Shown in pieces: positions 22,930-30,827 of a DNA stretch of 64,000 nucleotides (positions are counted from its first letter, which is position 1; every line of letters begins with the position of its first letter). Under the pieces are notes generated by a model. That model was not told the DNA's origin. It worked only from the letters and a program-made list of their open reading frames with translations, and did no database searches. Origin of the DNA: a virus; the IMG/VR virus record IMGVR_UViG_3300034356_002642, positions 1 to 64,000 of that record. One strand, written 5' to 3'. The translations under genes were made by a program, and so were the position numbers.

Positions 22930-23769
22930 TCACATTCCCAATCTTCTCATTATATCTGTAATATGCGACTGAGAGTCAGTATCTATAACCCATTCTCTAC
23001 CGTAAGGATTACTTGACCCTTGAAATCCTCCATATGATGGTAAACTTGATAATATTTTTTCTTTTTTGTTAACCACCGGAACATTAATTCCATGTTTAGA
23101 TTGAAGTTCAAATATAGTATCTGTTTTATTAACCTCACAAAGAATAACACTCATAACCTCAATTGGTAGTGGGAGTAACATTGGACTCGATTCATCATCA
23201 TTCGACATCCAAGCTTGAACTTTTTTATTGTCTTCCCGATGTCTTGAAACCGCATATTTCTCATTCGTCTTTTTATTTTGAATATAGATTAACTTATATG
23301 TCTTATAATAATCCTCCCAATATCTTTCTTGAGTTGTACACCATTTGGTATTGGTACCATATGTTTTAGATGCCTCATAACTCAATGGAATTACAACAGA
23401 CCACTCATCATTATCATAAAGTTTAATGACTTGTTTCTCGAGTTCTTTCATTTTAACTTTCTCTTTCGCTTCTTTAACAGAATTTTCAAGTTGGTTAAAA
23501 TCATCATATTGACTAATATCCGGATTGACAATTCTATTTGCTTTTGTATGAATTTCAAACTCGTTGAGTATTTCCATATTTTCACTACCCATCATTTCCA
23601 TACCTAACCCAATCGTCCAATCATCATAGTCTCCATAAAATTCCTTGAATTTTTTAACCAAGAATTCCGTGTATTTGTAAGTATTTGTTGGGTCTAATTT
23701 GGCGATAACGTCCATTACGGACGTATTAAGTTCCGGGTGTTGTTCTTTTAATCTATCTAATCTTGACAT
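22930..23769 (-). CDS. KWCT-motif protein
   Basis: 279 residues from MSRLDRLKEQHPEL. The central part WSVVIPLSYEASKTYG, TKWCTT, and LIYIQNKKTNEKYAV matches the genes at 40512 and 48204. In all three a conserved Cys sits in (K/R)WCT just after a Tyr/Gly-rich loop, followed by a strand with LxYI. The role is unknown; the Cys may be catalytic or bind metal. A -7 box is at 23790. Confidence 0.65.
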   Translation of the reverse strand: MSRLDRLKEQHPELNTSVMDVIAKLDPTNTYKYTEFLVKKFKEFYGDYDDWTIGLGMEMMGSENMEILNEFEIHTKANRIVNPDISQYDDFNQLENSVKEAKEKVKMKELEKQVIKLYDNDEWSVVIPLSYEASKTYGTNTKWCTTQERYWEDYYKTYKLIYIQNKKTNEKYAVSRHREDNKKVQAWMSNDDESSPMLLPLPIEVMSVILCEVNKTDTIFELQSKHGINVPVVNKKEKILSSLPSYGGFQGSSNPYGREWVIDTDSQSHITDIMRRLGM

Positions 23770-23789
23770 ATTTGAGTTATTAATGAAAG

Positions 23790-23797
23790 CAAAGATA
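23790..23797 (-). promoter_or_regulatory. -7 promoter box
   Basis: TATCTTTG on the minus strand, 20 bp before the ATG at 23769. Confidence 0.55.
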
Positions 23798-23867
23798 TGA
23801 ATAAAATTTTGATTTACCAATACTCCATTGAGTTATATTTATAAATCAGTTTACCAAAGTGTAAAAA

Positions 23868-24272
23868 TTAATTTTTCCCGTAAAGTAAATCGTCAAACTC
23901 AGGATGGTCTTTCTCAAATTGTTTGACGAATATCCCGGACAATACATTGCACATATTCTCTTCAGGACCACCAATGTTTTGAATTGGTTTTGAATCATCA
24001 ACTCCAAGTTTTTGAGTTTGGAATTCATGTATCCATTCATGAGATAAAGTTCTCAAAATATCTATTGGTAATCTACCGGCAGATAAGACCTGAATTTTAT
24101 TACCCGGATATCTAACACCGGTAGTCATATTACCTTGTCTCGTATCTAAAAATTCCACGGTAATATCATTGTTTAAAGGTGATTGTGATTGTAAAAATTC
24201 ACAAAAACTTTTAACTAATTCTTTTCCTCCCTCAATAGGAAAGTTTTTCATACCTTTTAAACATACTCTCAT
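23868..24272 (-). CDS. zinc metallopeptidase-like protein
   Basis: 134 residues. LSHEWIHEFQ contains HExxH (here HEWIH) and GGPEENMCN provides a downstream Glu, as in gluzincin-type peptidases. RLPIDILRTL before the motif forms the usual helix. The substrate is unknown. It lies after a terminator, so probably has its own promoter. Confidence 0.65.
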   Translation of the reverse strand: MRVCLKGMKNFPIEGGKELVKSFCEFLQSQSPLNNDITVEFLDTRQGNMTTGVRYPGNKIQVLSAGRLPIDILRTLSHEWIHEFQTQKLGVDDSKPIQNIGGPEENMCNVLSGIFVKQFEKDHPEFDDLLYGKN

Positions 24273-24285
24273 AACATATAAATAG

Positions 24286-24314
24286 TCAAAAACCCTCTAA
24301 TTTCTTAGAGGGTT
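24286..24314 (-). terminator. terminator hairpin in a ~240-bp non-coding gap
   Basis: AACCCTCTAA and TTAGAGGGTT form a perfect 10-bp stem with a 4-base loop; on the minus strand it is followed by TTTTTG. The gap 24315-24509 upstream of it has no gene or structure I can name; it could encode a small RNA ending here. Confidence 0.65.
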
Positions 24315-24509
24315 AGGTTATAGTCAGGTTGGAAGTTCAATAAGTAAGTTAAAAAGAGTTTTAAGTTTTGACAAATTAATTTTGAACTGCTGTGTGTTGA
24401 GATTTGAATACTTAATCATCATCAAAACATCGAGGACTCTGTTAATAGTTTGTATGTAGAATATTGATAGCCAATATTACATTACATTAAATCCCTCCCG
24501 GACACTGAA

Positions 24510-24698
24510 CTATATTTTTGGTTCCCCACATTCATTACAAGTCTTCACAATAATAAAGTATCCACCTTCATTATATAACTTTAAATATTCCTCAGGGTTT
24601 TCCGGCTTAACATATTTGGTTGGTCTTAAATAAGTTCTCCCAACCGGTTTTTCGACATGGCAAAAATCACATTTATCAAACTCAACATCACCACTCAT
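24510..24698 (-). CDS. small zinc-ribbon-like protein
   Basis: 62 residues from MSGDVEFDKCDFC. Two Cys pairs, CDFC near the start and CNEC near the end, fit a zinc ribbon. The start overlaps the stop region of the gene upstream only by spacing of 1 bp. Function unknown. Confidence 0.6.
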   Translation of the reverse strand: MSGDVEFDKCDFCHVEKPVGRTYLRPTKYVKPENPEEYLKLYNEGGYFIIVKTCNECGEPKI

Positions 24699-24699
24699 A

Positions 24700-25137
24700 T
24701 TATATTTGAGTGATTTGATTATGGTTGTCCAAAATATCCTGAATTTCTTCAATTTGACCTTCCATGTGTTTAACCATCTCATCTCTTTCAATAATTGAGA
24801 TTTCCGTCACTTTCACTGCAGGTGTCTCACGATTTCTTGAATAGTAATCCTGAACAATACCTTCATTACAATCCAAGTTTTTGATTCTTGCAATTGTAGA
24901 TTTCAACTCAGACAATCTAAAAATGTGATGATAGATTGGAGCGTTTGCTTTGTGGATGTTTGTTTTAAGTTCCACCAACTCATTACTCAACTGATTGATT
25001 TTCTCCATCGATTCCTTAGCCGAGTATGGTCTAACATTTCCAACTTCAACTGAGTTATATGTTGCCACTCTACCGTGTAAATCCTGAATCTCTTTAACCA
25101 ATTGGTTCTTCTTCTTTAACGCTTGTTTTATAGTCAT
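24700..25137 (-). CDS. coiled-coil protein, DIP1984-like
   Basis: 145 residues, almost wholly helical: ALKKKNQLVKEIQDLHGRV, INQLSNELVELKTNIHKAN, LSELKSTIARI. The order of a long first helix, an N-A-x-I middle and further helices resembles the DIP1984/septicolysin-like family, whose role is unknown. Confidence 0.55.
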   Translation of the reverse strand: MTIKQALKKKNQLVKEIQDLHGRVATYNSVEVGNVRPYSAKESMEKINQLSNELVELKTNIHKANAPIYHHIFRLSELKSTIARIKNLDCNEGIVQDYYSRNRETPAVKVTEISIIERDEMVKHMEGQIEEIQDILDNHNQITQI

Positions 25138-25161
25138 TTCTTATGTTTTTATTTAATTATA

Positions 25162-25389
25162 CTAAACTGATTCGGGATTGTCAAATTTATTTAATAAATT
25201 TTCCCAATACCCGTCTTCATTTTTATACTTTTGAACAACACTCACCTCATCCGGGAATCCAAATGACAACTTATATTGATTACCAAAGTCAGCAGACATA
25301 ATTGTCTTGAAGAGGTTTGTAGTAAACGAACCTGCTTGACCTTTCATAAAGAAATAAAATTCTAATTCTACTTTATCCATTTTTCCCAT
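25162..25389 (-). CDS. small unknown protein
   Basis: 75 residues (or 72 from MDKVELEFYF). No domain seen; LSFGFPDEVSVVQKYKNEDGYWENL at the C-terminus. Sits between small genes on the same strand. Confidence 0.55.
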   Translation of the reverse strand: MGKMDKVELEFYFFMKGQAGSFTTNLFKTIMSADFGNQYKLSFGFPDEVSVVQKYKNEDGYWENLLNKFDNPESV

Positions 25390-25392
25390 AAC

Positions 25393-25620
25393 TTATCTTT
25401 CTTGTTTATAAATGAATAAAGTATCTACTACCTTTCCATCTGTTGTTAATCGTTTCTCCGGTTCAATTCTTTTATAAGATTCAATAATCATTATTCTATC
25501 AAAAAGTGTTGCAAGTGTAAAAATCGCACATAGAATAAACCCTAACATCACTCCAACTAAAAAAGTTGACCCTGAATTAGTTGTAGTTGTTGACCCACTT
25601 ACTGTTGAATTATTCCCCAT
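25393..25620 (-). CDS. single-pass membrane protein
   Basis: 75 residues; a Ser/Thr-rich N-terminus (NNSTVSGSTTTTNSGS) precedes a membrane helix FLVGVMLGFILCAIFTLATL. Possibly a small envelope-modifying protein; no motif to say more. Confidence 0.6.
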   Translation of the reverse strand: MGNNSTVSGSTTTTNSGSTFLVGVMLGFILCAIFTLATLFDRIMIIESYKRIEPEKRLTTDGKVVDTLFIYKQER

Positions 25621-25622
25621 AT

Positions 25623-25949
25623 CTATTCAAGTTTTTTTAATTCATCATCTAATCTACTCAAAAATGATTCCTCACCATCATCACCTGATAATAACCAATC
25701 AACCCTTTGAGCATATACCTGAGCAATCTTAAGAGCCTTAATTGCTTCTTTCATCTTCTCAATAACCTCATCCGGATATTTGTAATGAAATTTATCCTCA
25801 GGGTATTTTTTATACCAATCATCATTATGCCAGTCATCTTTTATCTCTTCCGGGGTCTTCTCGACCCCGTTCTTGATAACTGTTTCTTCTATTTGGTCTG
25901 CGATGTAACCAATCTTATATTGGTTGTAATCAAATGCTCCTCCACTCAT
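25623..25949 (-). CDS. MSGGAFDY family protein, unknown
   Basis: 108 residues. The start MSGGAFDYNQYKIGYIADQIE and the end (YAQRVDWLLSGDDGEESFLSRL) are, in my recollection, typical of a small protein found in many phages and Bacteroidetes, with no assigned function. Confidence 0.7.
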   Translation of the reverse strand: MSGGAFDYNQYKIGYIADQIEETVIKNGVEKTPEEIKDDWHNDDWYKKYPEDKFHYKYPDEVIEKMKEAIKALKIAQVYAQRVDWLLSGDDGEESFLSRLDDELKKLE

Positions 25950-25959
25950 AATTTATAAT

Positions 25960-26694
25960 TTACATTGTTCTTAATATCGTCTCTGTCATCCCATCCCATT
26001 TCACAATTTGTGACTTTGGTATCCAAAACACCATTTCTCCAATCTCCTCAACTCTTTCAAGGTATTCGTTACGGAATCTCTCTGCTTGACTCTTGTCGGT
26101 GATGTAAGGAACTCTGATGTGTTTAGCACATAACTTACCAATTCCGGTCAACATTGAGAACTCATCAGTTAATGTTCTTCCACAACAAGTACAAACTTTT
26201 CCTCGTTTGATTGTCATCTTCCCTGCGAATTGAACAGCCTTTGGACTAACCGCTTTCAATCTTGTAATGTCAAGTAAGATAGGGTTGAATTGAAGACCAT
26301 AAGTCTTTTTCAATTCCTCACCAACTTTACGAGTGATTTTAATCGTCTCCCCTTCGGTTGGCCAATTCATACGAATTGTTTTTTCTTTATCCTCTTCCTT
26401 TTGGATTTGGTTAATAGCAGCACTAACTTGTTTTTCACTTAATGTACCGTATTGTTTGAACTTAGAACCTATCTCTTTAACAAAAGAGTTCTCTCCGGTG
26501 TAATCAACAATTCTTTTAACGTCTTCAGGTAATTCTTTAGACACAACAACTGTTGATGATTTTAAACATTTTTCGACCGCTTCCACTTGTTTGATTGTTA
26601 ATGAACCATATTGATTTACAACTGATTTCATTTTGTTTACGAATGAATTTGTTCCTTGGTAATTACGAACTTTAAAGATTGTACTTTGTGACAT
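25960..26694 (-). CDS. DUF6011-like zinc-finger protein with two helical repeats
   Basis: 244 residues. Residues 10-50 and about 64-95 are related repeats (TNSFVNKMKSVVNQYGSLTIKQ / ENSFVKEIGSKFKQYGTLSEKQ, only in part identical). The centre holds CTCCGRTLTD...GIGKLC, the zinc-binding CxxCGR-LT pattern of DUF6011, often near phage replication genes. Likely nucleic-acid or protein binding. Confidence 0.7.
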   Translation of the reverse strand: MSQSTIFKVRNYQGTNSFVNKMKSVVNQYGSLTIKQVEAVEKCLKSSTVVVSKELPEDVKRIVDYTGENSFVKEIGSKFKQYGTLSEKQVSAAINQIQKEEDKEKTIRMNWPTEGETIKITRKVGEELKKTYGLQFNPILLDITRLKAVSPKAVQFAGKMTIKRGKVCTCCGRTLTDEFSMLTGIGKLCAKHIRVPYITDKSQAERFRNEYLERVEEIGEMVFWIPKSQIVKWDGMTETILRTM

Positions 26695-26717
26695 AAGGTA
26701 TGGGTTTTTGTTGGGTA

Positions 26718-26725
26718 CAAAGATA
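26718..26725 (-). promoter_or_regulatory. -7 promoter box
   Basis: TATCTTTG on the minus strand, 23 bp before the ATG at 26694. Confidence 0.55.
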
Positions 26726-26752
26726 ATACATTATTTCATTCCTACAACTATT

Positions 26753-27043
26753 TTATTTATTTTTTTTCAAACATTTTTCAGGAGAGAAACATCCTTGACC
26801 CGCACCACGAACATACCCAACTCTTAAATCAATATGAGTCGACTTACTATAAGGGGTTAATTTACCACAAACCAAGCACACCTCAGGTTCATCGTCCGGG
26901 ATTTGACCCAGAGATAACATATCAATATCTCTATTCATTGTTTCTTTTTGAATCATATATTTTTTTCTAATATACGAACCTAATTGAATATCGTTTGTCA
27001 TCGATAAAATTTCTTCTTCAGTTATTTTAATTTTAATTCCCAT
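26753..27043 (-). CDS. small zinc-binding protein with KIKITE start
   Basis: 96 residues from MGIKIKITEEEI. CLVCGKLTPY and later GQGCFSPEKC provide two Cys groups for zinc. The start is of the (I/L)xE leader type, though here followed by EE rather than S/N/T. Confidence 0.55.
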   Translation of the reverse strand: MGIKIKITEEEILSMTNDIQLGSYIRKKYMIQKETMNRDIDMLSLGQIPDDEPEVCLVCGKLTPYSKSTHIDLRVGYVRGAGQGCFSPEKCLKKNK

Positions 27044-27119
27044 AGTGATTAATTTATTAGGCAAATTTAGTAAATAAATCTATTTATAACAATACCCTTG
27101 GTATTATTTTATATAAAGT

Positions 27120-27974
27120 ATGAACGAAAAATTAAAAAGACTTGCATTAAAATTAGAGGACTACGTAGAGTATTACGATATTCCTCAACAAGTATATGAT
27201 GAATTACTTGAGTTGGCAACAAAACAAAAAGATTATTTCGAAATGATTGGTGCTGAAAATATAATAAAATTAACATTTTTAATTTATTCATATAAACGAA
27301 CTAGTAGTTTTGAATTAGGTGAACAAATGTTGAATGATTCAATGTTTTTATTCACACTCTCCAGTAAAGGTAATAATCATCGTAAAATTTGTCAAGAATG
27401 TGGTGGTGAAGGTCAAATTGATTGTCAAGAATGTGATGGAGAAGGTGAAGTCCCTTGTAGTGAATGTTATGAATCTGGAGAGATTACTTGCGATACTTGT
27501 AATGGAAGTGGAGTTGACCCTTACAACGAAGAAGAATCCTGTTGGGATTGCAATGGTGCCGGTAATCTAACTTGCCCCCAATGTGATGGTAGTACTGTTG
27601 AAACTTGTCCCGAATGTTATGGGAGTAAATTAGAAACATGTCCAGCTTGTCACGACACCGGTGAAGTCGAAACTGATGACTGGGATTACAACATTGAGAC
27701 AATTCTAACTTGGGACCCAAAACTAATCTCAACTTCAATAGAACATGAAAATACTTTGGTCCCAATAATGGAAACGTCTGATTTTAATAATTTTTATAAA
27801 AACTACATTCTACTTAATTTTTATGGTGATGCTTATATGGAATTTAAAAAAGGGTTTAGGGCAGATGAAACTTATTGTTTTGGACATGATGATAATCCTA
27901 CGGTATTACTATCAACTCAGAGAAAGTCGATAGATGTTGACACACCTTGGAGAAATTTAAAACATTATGAATAA
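27120..27974 (+). CDS. CxxCxGxG-rich zinc-finger protein (DnaJ-type repeats without J domain)
   Basis: 284 residues. Residues 90-185 hold about nine CxxC units, many as CxxCxGxG (CQECGGEG, CQECDGEG, CDTCNGSG, CWDCNGAG), the DnaJ zinc-finger repeat, multiplied here and without HPD/J domain. The flanks are unrelated and acidic. Might bind unfolded proteins or act as a redox/zinc module; a separate true DnaJ is at 51634. Function unproven. Confidence 0.65.
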   Translation: MNEKLKRLALKLEDYVEYYDIPQQVYDELLELATKQKDYFEMIGAENIIKLTFLIYSYKRTSSFELGEQMLNDSMFLFTLSSKGNNHRKICQECGGEGQIDCQECDGEGEVPCSECYESGEITCDTCNGSGVDPYNEEESCWDCNGAGNLTCPQCDGSTVETCPECYGSKLETCPACHDTGEVETDDWDYNIETILTWDPKLISTSIEHENTLVPIMETSDFNNFYKNYILLNFYGDAYMEFKKGFRADETYCFGHDDNPTVLLSTQRKSIDVDTPWRNLKHYE

Positions 27975-28473
27975 TATGAGCGAGCTAAACAAATTTTTAA
28001 AAGTAATGAATAAGATGGGTTACCCAAACCCAAACACTAAATCAATTGCCCGGTCAATGGAGTATAATTTAGATGAATTTTTACCTGATTTAGTTGATGA
28101 GGTAGGCGAAGAAAGAGCAGAAGAATTTACTGAAAAAGCATTAGAAAAGTTAAGTGAAGGAGGTAAAGGTATTAAAATATTATTACAAGAGGATGGCTCT
28201 GAATACATATACCTCGAAATCTATGAATCAAGAATTGATTTATATGAAACAGATACTCAAGTTCTTATTAATTGGGGTTGGGGGGAAAGTAAGTTATTAT
28301 CTCAAGATGAAAATGGTGATGACAATTATAAAACACTGTCTCAAATATATGATGATGTTGGAATGGGAGAATGGGGTGAGTGGGATGAGATGATTGATTC
28401 TTTTAAAGATTCTGCATATGAACACATTAGAGATAATTGTGGTTTTGGTATTTGGTTTGACTATGAACAATAA
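27967..28473 (+). CDS. unknown acidic protein
   Basis: 168 residues; ATG overlaps the end of the zinc-finger gene by 8 bp (alternative ATG at 27976). Acidic, with WGEWDEMIDSFKDSAYEHIRD near the end. Likely co-translated with its neighbour and ended by a strong terminator. Confidence 0.65.
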   Translation: MNNMSELNKFLKVMNKMGYPNPNTKSIARSMEYNLDEFLPDLVDEVGEERAEEFTEKALEKLSEGGKGIKILLQEDGSEYIYLEIYESRIDLYETDTQVLINWGWGESKLLSQDENGDDNYKTLSQIYDDVGMGEWGEWDEMIDSFKDSAYEHIRDNCGFGIWFDYEQ

Positions 28474-28475
28474 AA

Positions 28476-28500
28476 AAAGAGGGACACGATGTCCCTCTTT
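28476..28500. terminator. terminator hairpin
   Basis: AAAGAGGGACA and TGTCCCTCTTT form an 11-bp stem around CGA, followed by T. A second stem, CCAAGTT/AACTTGG, lies at 28532-28551 and may serve the minus-strand gene ending at 28559. Confidence 0.8.
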
Positions 28501-28558
28501 TAGGTCTGTACTAGTTTGTACCGACTCCACCACCAAGTTTAATCTAACTTGGAAATCC

Positions 28559-28807
28559 TTAGTATTCCAAATCCACAAGTTTTGATTCCAATAACATTAA
28601 GTTATATTCATCTTTTTTTGTTTTGTTTTTCTTTTGTTTTAACTCATCAATCAGGTCTTTTAGATGGTCAATTTCTTCTTTATCAGCATCACTCATCACG
28701 CTTCTTCGACCTTTATCTTCACCCTCGTGTTCTCCAAACTTGTACGCTCCGTAAGCGACACCACCCACAATTGCAACCTTAAGTAAATTGCTTAAAAAAT
28801 TTCCCAT
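28559..28807 (-). CDS. small membrane protein with charged coiled tail
   Basis: 82 residues. A glycine-rich helix (LLKVAIVGGVAYGAYKFG) suggests membrane insertion; the rest is a charged coiled coil (HLKDLIDELKQKKNKTKK). Function unknown. Confidence 0.6.
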   Translation of the reverse strand: MGNFLSNLLKVAIVGGVAYGAYKFGEHEGEDKGRRSVMSDADKEEIDHLKDLIDELKQKKNKTKKDEYNLMLLESKLVDLEY

Positions 28808-28810
28808 ATA

Positions 28811-29086
28811 TTACGCTGTTTCTAATTTTGATTTTTGTATTAAATGTTCTGCCAATGTTAATGACGCATCCACATTAGTTGTAATAATCGACTCAACCAG
28901 ATGTTTGTGAGGAATATGAACTAAAAAGTCGGAACCATTAAAGAATGTTAAATCATTCTTAAGTTCAATACATCCTTGAATCATACTCAAAAATATCTTG
29001 AATTGAGTGGCGTTCATGAATGTTTCATTTACTAATACACCAAATTTTTCGTGTTGAATCTTAATATTGTGTTGAGGTAGGTTCAT
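28811..29086 (-). CDS. unknown small protein
   Basis: 91 residues (MNLPQHNIKIQHEKFGVLVN...), with VNETFMNATQFKIFLSMIQGC. Three bases from the next gene; a TAnnTTTG box lies 20 bp upstream. Function unknown. Confidence 0.6.
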   Translation of the reverse strand: MNLPQHNIKIQHEKFGVLVNETFMNATQFKIFLSMIQGCIELKNDLTFFNGSDFLVHIPHKHLVESIITTNVDASLTLAEHLIQKSKLETA

Positions 29087-29105
29087 ATCTTTCGTTTTGT
29101 GAGTA

Positions 29106-29113
29106 CAAAGATA
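29106..29113 (-). promoter_or_regulatory. -7 promoter box
   Basis: TATCTTTG on the minus strand, 19 bp before the ATG at 29086. Confidence 0.55.
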
Positions 29114-29140
29114 GTTATTATTTTCATTCTACCAAACATT

Positions 29141-29581
29141 TTATCGATTTATTTCTCTTTTTATATCCCGGTCAATATCTCTCTCTTTTATTGAATTTTT
29201 CTTATCATGAATCTTTTTACCTTTGGCAAGAGCAATCTCCATTTTAATCAATCCCTTCTCATTGATGAAGACCCGGTAAGGAACGATGGTTAAACCATTC
29301 ATAAGTTTTGACTCCAAACTATTCAACTCTTTTCTTTTCAATAGTAGTTTACGGTCCCTGACAGTCTCATGGAATGAACCAAACCCATAGTCGGAGATAT
29401 TCATCCCCTTAACAAATAACTCACCGTCCTTGAAGTAACAGTACCCTTCGGAGATAGAAACTTTTCCCTGACGGATGGATTTGACCTCGCTACCAAATAG
29501 TGAAATTCCCACAATATCTGTTTGGAGGAATTCATATTCAAACCTGGCTTTCTTATTAATTATGTTTATCGACTTCTTCAT
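29141..29581 (-). CDS. smpB: SsrA-binding protein SmpB
   Basis: 146 residues from MKKSINIINKKARFEYEF. The beta-barrel signatures YEF.Q....GI.L.G.EVKSIR.GK, YCYFKDGELFVKGMNISDY and LLLKRKEL are present, as is the basic C-terminal tail (KKIHDKKNSIKERDIDRDI) that enters the ribosome. SmpB delivers tmRNA to stalled ribosomes. I found no tmRNA in the window, so the protein may use host tmRNA or act on the tRNA-like RNAs next door. The -7 box is 4 bp from the ATG. Confidence 0.92.
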   Translation of the reverse strand: MKKSINIINKKARFEYEFLQTDIVGISLFGSEVKSIRQGKVSISEGYCYFKDGELFVKGMNISDYGFGSFHETVRDRKLLLKRKELNSLESKLMNGLTIVPYRVFINEKGLIKMEIALAKGKKIHDKKNSIKERDIDRDIKREINR

Positions 29582-29585
29582 AAGG

Positions 29586-29593
29586 CAAAGATA
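29586..29593 (-). promoter_or_regulatory. -7 promoter box of smpB
   Basis: TATCTTTG on the minus strand, 4 bp before the ATG at 29581, predicting a leaderless mRNA. Confidence 0.6.
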
Positions 29594-29613
29594 ATATAAA
29601 AATTGATATAAAC

Positions 29614-29646
29614 AAAAAAAGGTGTCACATTTCTGTAACACCTTTT
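29614..29646 (-). terminator. terminator of the large RNA
   Basis: AAAAAGGTGT and ACACCTTTTT form a 10-bp stem; on the minus strand it ends in a T-run. It separates the ~0.9-kb non-coding RNA from smpB. Confidence 0.8.
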
Positions 29647-30538
29647 TGGCTTAATACGATGAGAATACTCGTCTTATTGAGAATCTTTGGAAGTTTTATT
29701 GTTTGACTTCTTTTCCACACCCTTTTGGGATGTAATCCTCATTGCCGATTGGTTAGACCAATCACTTCTTACGATATCATCTACTCTCTCATTATTCAAC
29801 TCTCTTCAAGCTTGCGACCTGACTCCGGATTCGACTCCGTAGAGGTTTTTGGTAAGAATACATTCAGACTTGCGGTCTTTGTGTGCTATGGACATCCCAT
29901 AACTAAGTAGGCAACTTGTCAATGACATCGGGTAGACATTTTTGCTATGTTTCTTTTAGTTTTTCACCATATTGAAAATAGTAATTGTGTTGTGGATGTA
30001 TTCAAGAAGTAGTCTACCATAAGCTTCGTATCCTTTTGAGACACAAAATACTAAACTTCTCGATGAGATATCCCTATCTCCAAATTTCAAGAATTCTTCA
30101 AATCAACATCTTGGTAGATGTTTGATAAGGACAAAGTCAGCACCACCTGTTACTTAATCTTGCCTTTCGGCGTTAAGATTCCTTTAATTTTGGAACTCGC
30201 AATTATAAGGTTGGATGACCTTACTTCTCACATAATTCCTATGAGTTATTCTTAATTTGGGGTTCCCCCCTCAACCGAAAGACCCACATCTCCCGGTCAG
30301 TAATCCATTTCCCTACGAAGTTATCCTCGGTACTACAGGCTCACTGATATCTCACTTGTATACTCGAGCTCCCTTTCAGAAGCCCCAAACTTAATAACAC
30401 AACTAAGTTCGGTTTATATTGATTTTCATCAATTTATTTAAGGATGATATACCACCCATTATCGTTTTTTACTCCACCGAAGTGGGTAAAGGATAATCTA
30501 AAATTTCTAAGAACGTCTTTAAGGTTTCCCTTAAATGT
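29614..30538 (-). ncRNA. large structured non-coding RNA candidate (~0.9 kb)
   Basis: No credible gene lies here, GC content is above the flanks, and the minus strand has a promoter (30545-30572) and a terminator (29614-29646). Hairpins with GNRA loops are visible, e.g. GGGG-GGAA-CCCC near 30261 and GCC-GAAA-GGC near 30173. A TCGAATCC-type loop near 29833 resembles a T-loop. A phage RNA of this size next to tRNA genes recalls the GOLLD and ROOL RNAs, known large ornate phage RNAs, but I cannot match a consensus by eye. Confidence 0.6.
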
Positions 30539-30544
30539 TTTATA

Positions 30545-30572
30545 AGTATAACATACTTTTTTCGCTTGTCAA
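30545..30572 (-). promoter_or_regulatory. sigma70-like promoter with A-tract for the large RNA
   Basis: TTGACA (30572-30567) and TATACT (30550-30545) with 16 bp between, preceded by an A11 tract at 30588-30598 as in an UP element. This differs from the TAnnTTTG type of the protein genes. Confidence 0.6.
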
Positions 30573-30600
30573 GTACTTTCTAAAACTTTTTTTTTTTAAT

Positions 30601-30717
30601 CTGTGATAAGACCTTAAGATTTACTCATTCGTAGGTCACCCATTCTGTACTACCTAAAACTCGCACTCCCTAATGGGATAGTCTGCTGTAATAGGTCTAT
30701 CTGCTATCTTATCACAG
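30601..30717 (-). ncRNA. 117-nt RNA closed by a perfect 11-bp helix
   Basis: CTGTGATAAGA (minus 5' end) pairs with TCTTATCACAG at the 3' end. Inside are CCC-ATTA-GGG and TAGGT...ACCTA hairpins. It lies 13 nt downstream of a tRNA-like gene and probably shares its transcript. It does not fold as 5S rRNA although the length is similar. Function unknown. Confidence 0.55.
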
Positions 30718-30730
30718 AGTAAACTATTTG

Positions 30731-30821
30731 TGGTATCGGCGGGGTTCGAACCTGCGACACAGAGACTTTCGAGACTCCTGCTCTACCAAGGAAGATAAAT
30801 CCCCCACTGAGCTACAATACC
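30731..30821 (-). tRNA. tRNA-like gene with hairpin in the D-loop, anticodon uncertain
   Basis: Acceptor GGTATTG/CGATACC (7 bp), discriminator A, no encoded CCA. D-stem GCTC/GAGC encloses a 25-nt loop instead of about 8, holding a 6-bp hairpin (GGGGGA-TTTA-TCTTCC). T-arm GCAGG-TTCGAAC-CCCGC has one A-C mismatch. The anticodon arm is poorly paired; one register gives CGA, but a serine tRNA needs a long variable arm, which is missing. May not decode. Confidence 0.6.
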
Positions 30822-30827
30822 AATTTA

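Noticed and set aside
24315-24340. tRNA start (AGTCAGGTTGG) on the + strand
   Set aside because: Matches the acceptor of the tRNA-like genes, but no complementary CCTGACT or T-arm follows.
29725-29910. Short + strand open frame in the RNA locus
   Set aside because: It overlaps the structured RNA, has no ribosome-binding context and no protein-like composition.
29614-30538. tmRNA
   Set aside because: A GATTCGAC-type segment (+ strand near 29836) resembles a tmRNA 5' end, but no tag frame ending in ALAA and no matching acceptor/T-arm pair were found.
30601-30717. Phage-encoded 5S rRNA
   Set aside because: Length and a few motifs (ATAGC, CCCATT) agree, but the CCC-ATTA-GGG hairpin contradicts the 5S loop C, and the segment to the next motif is about 14 nt too short.
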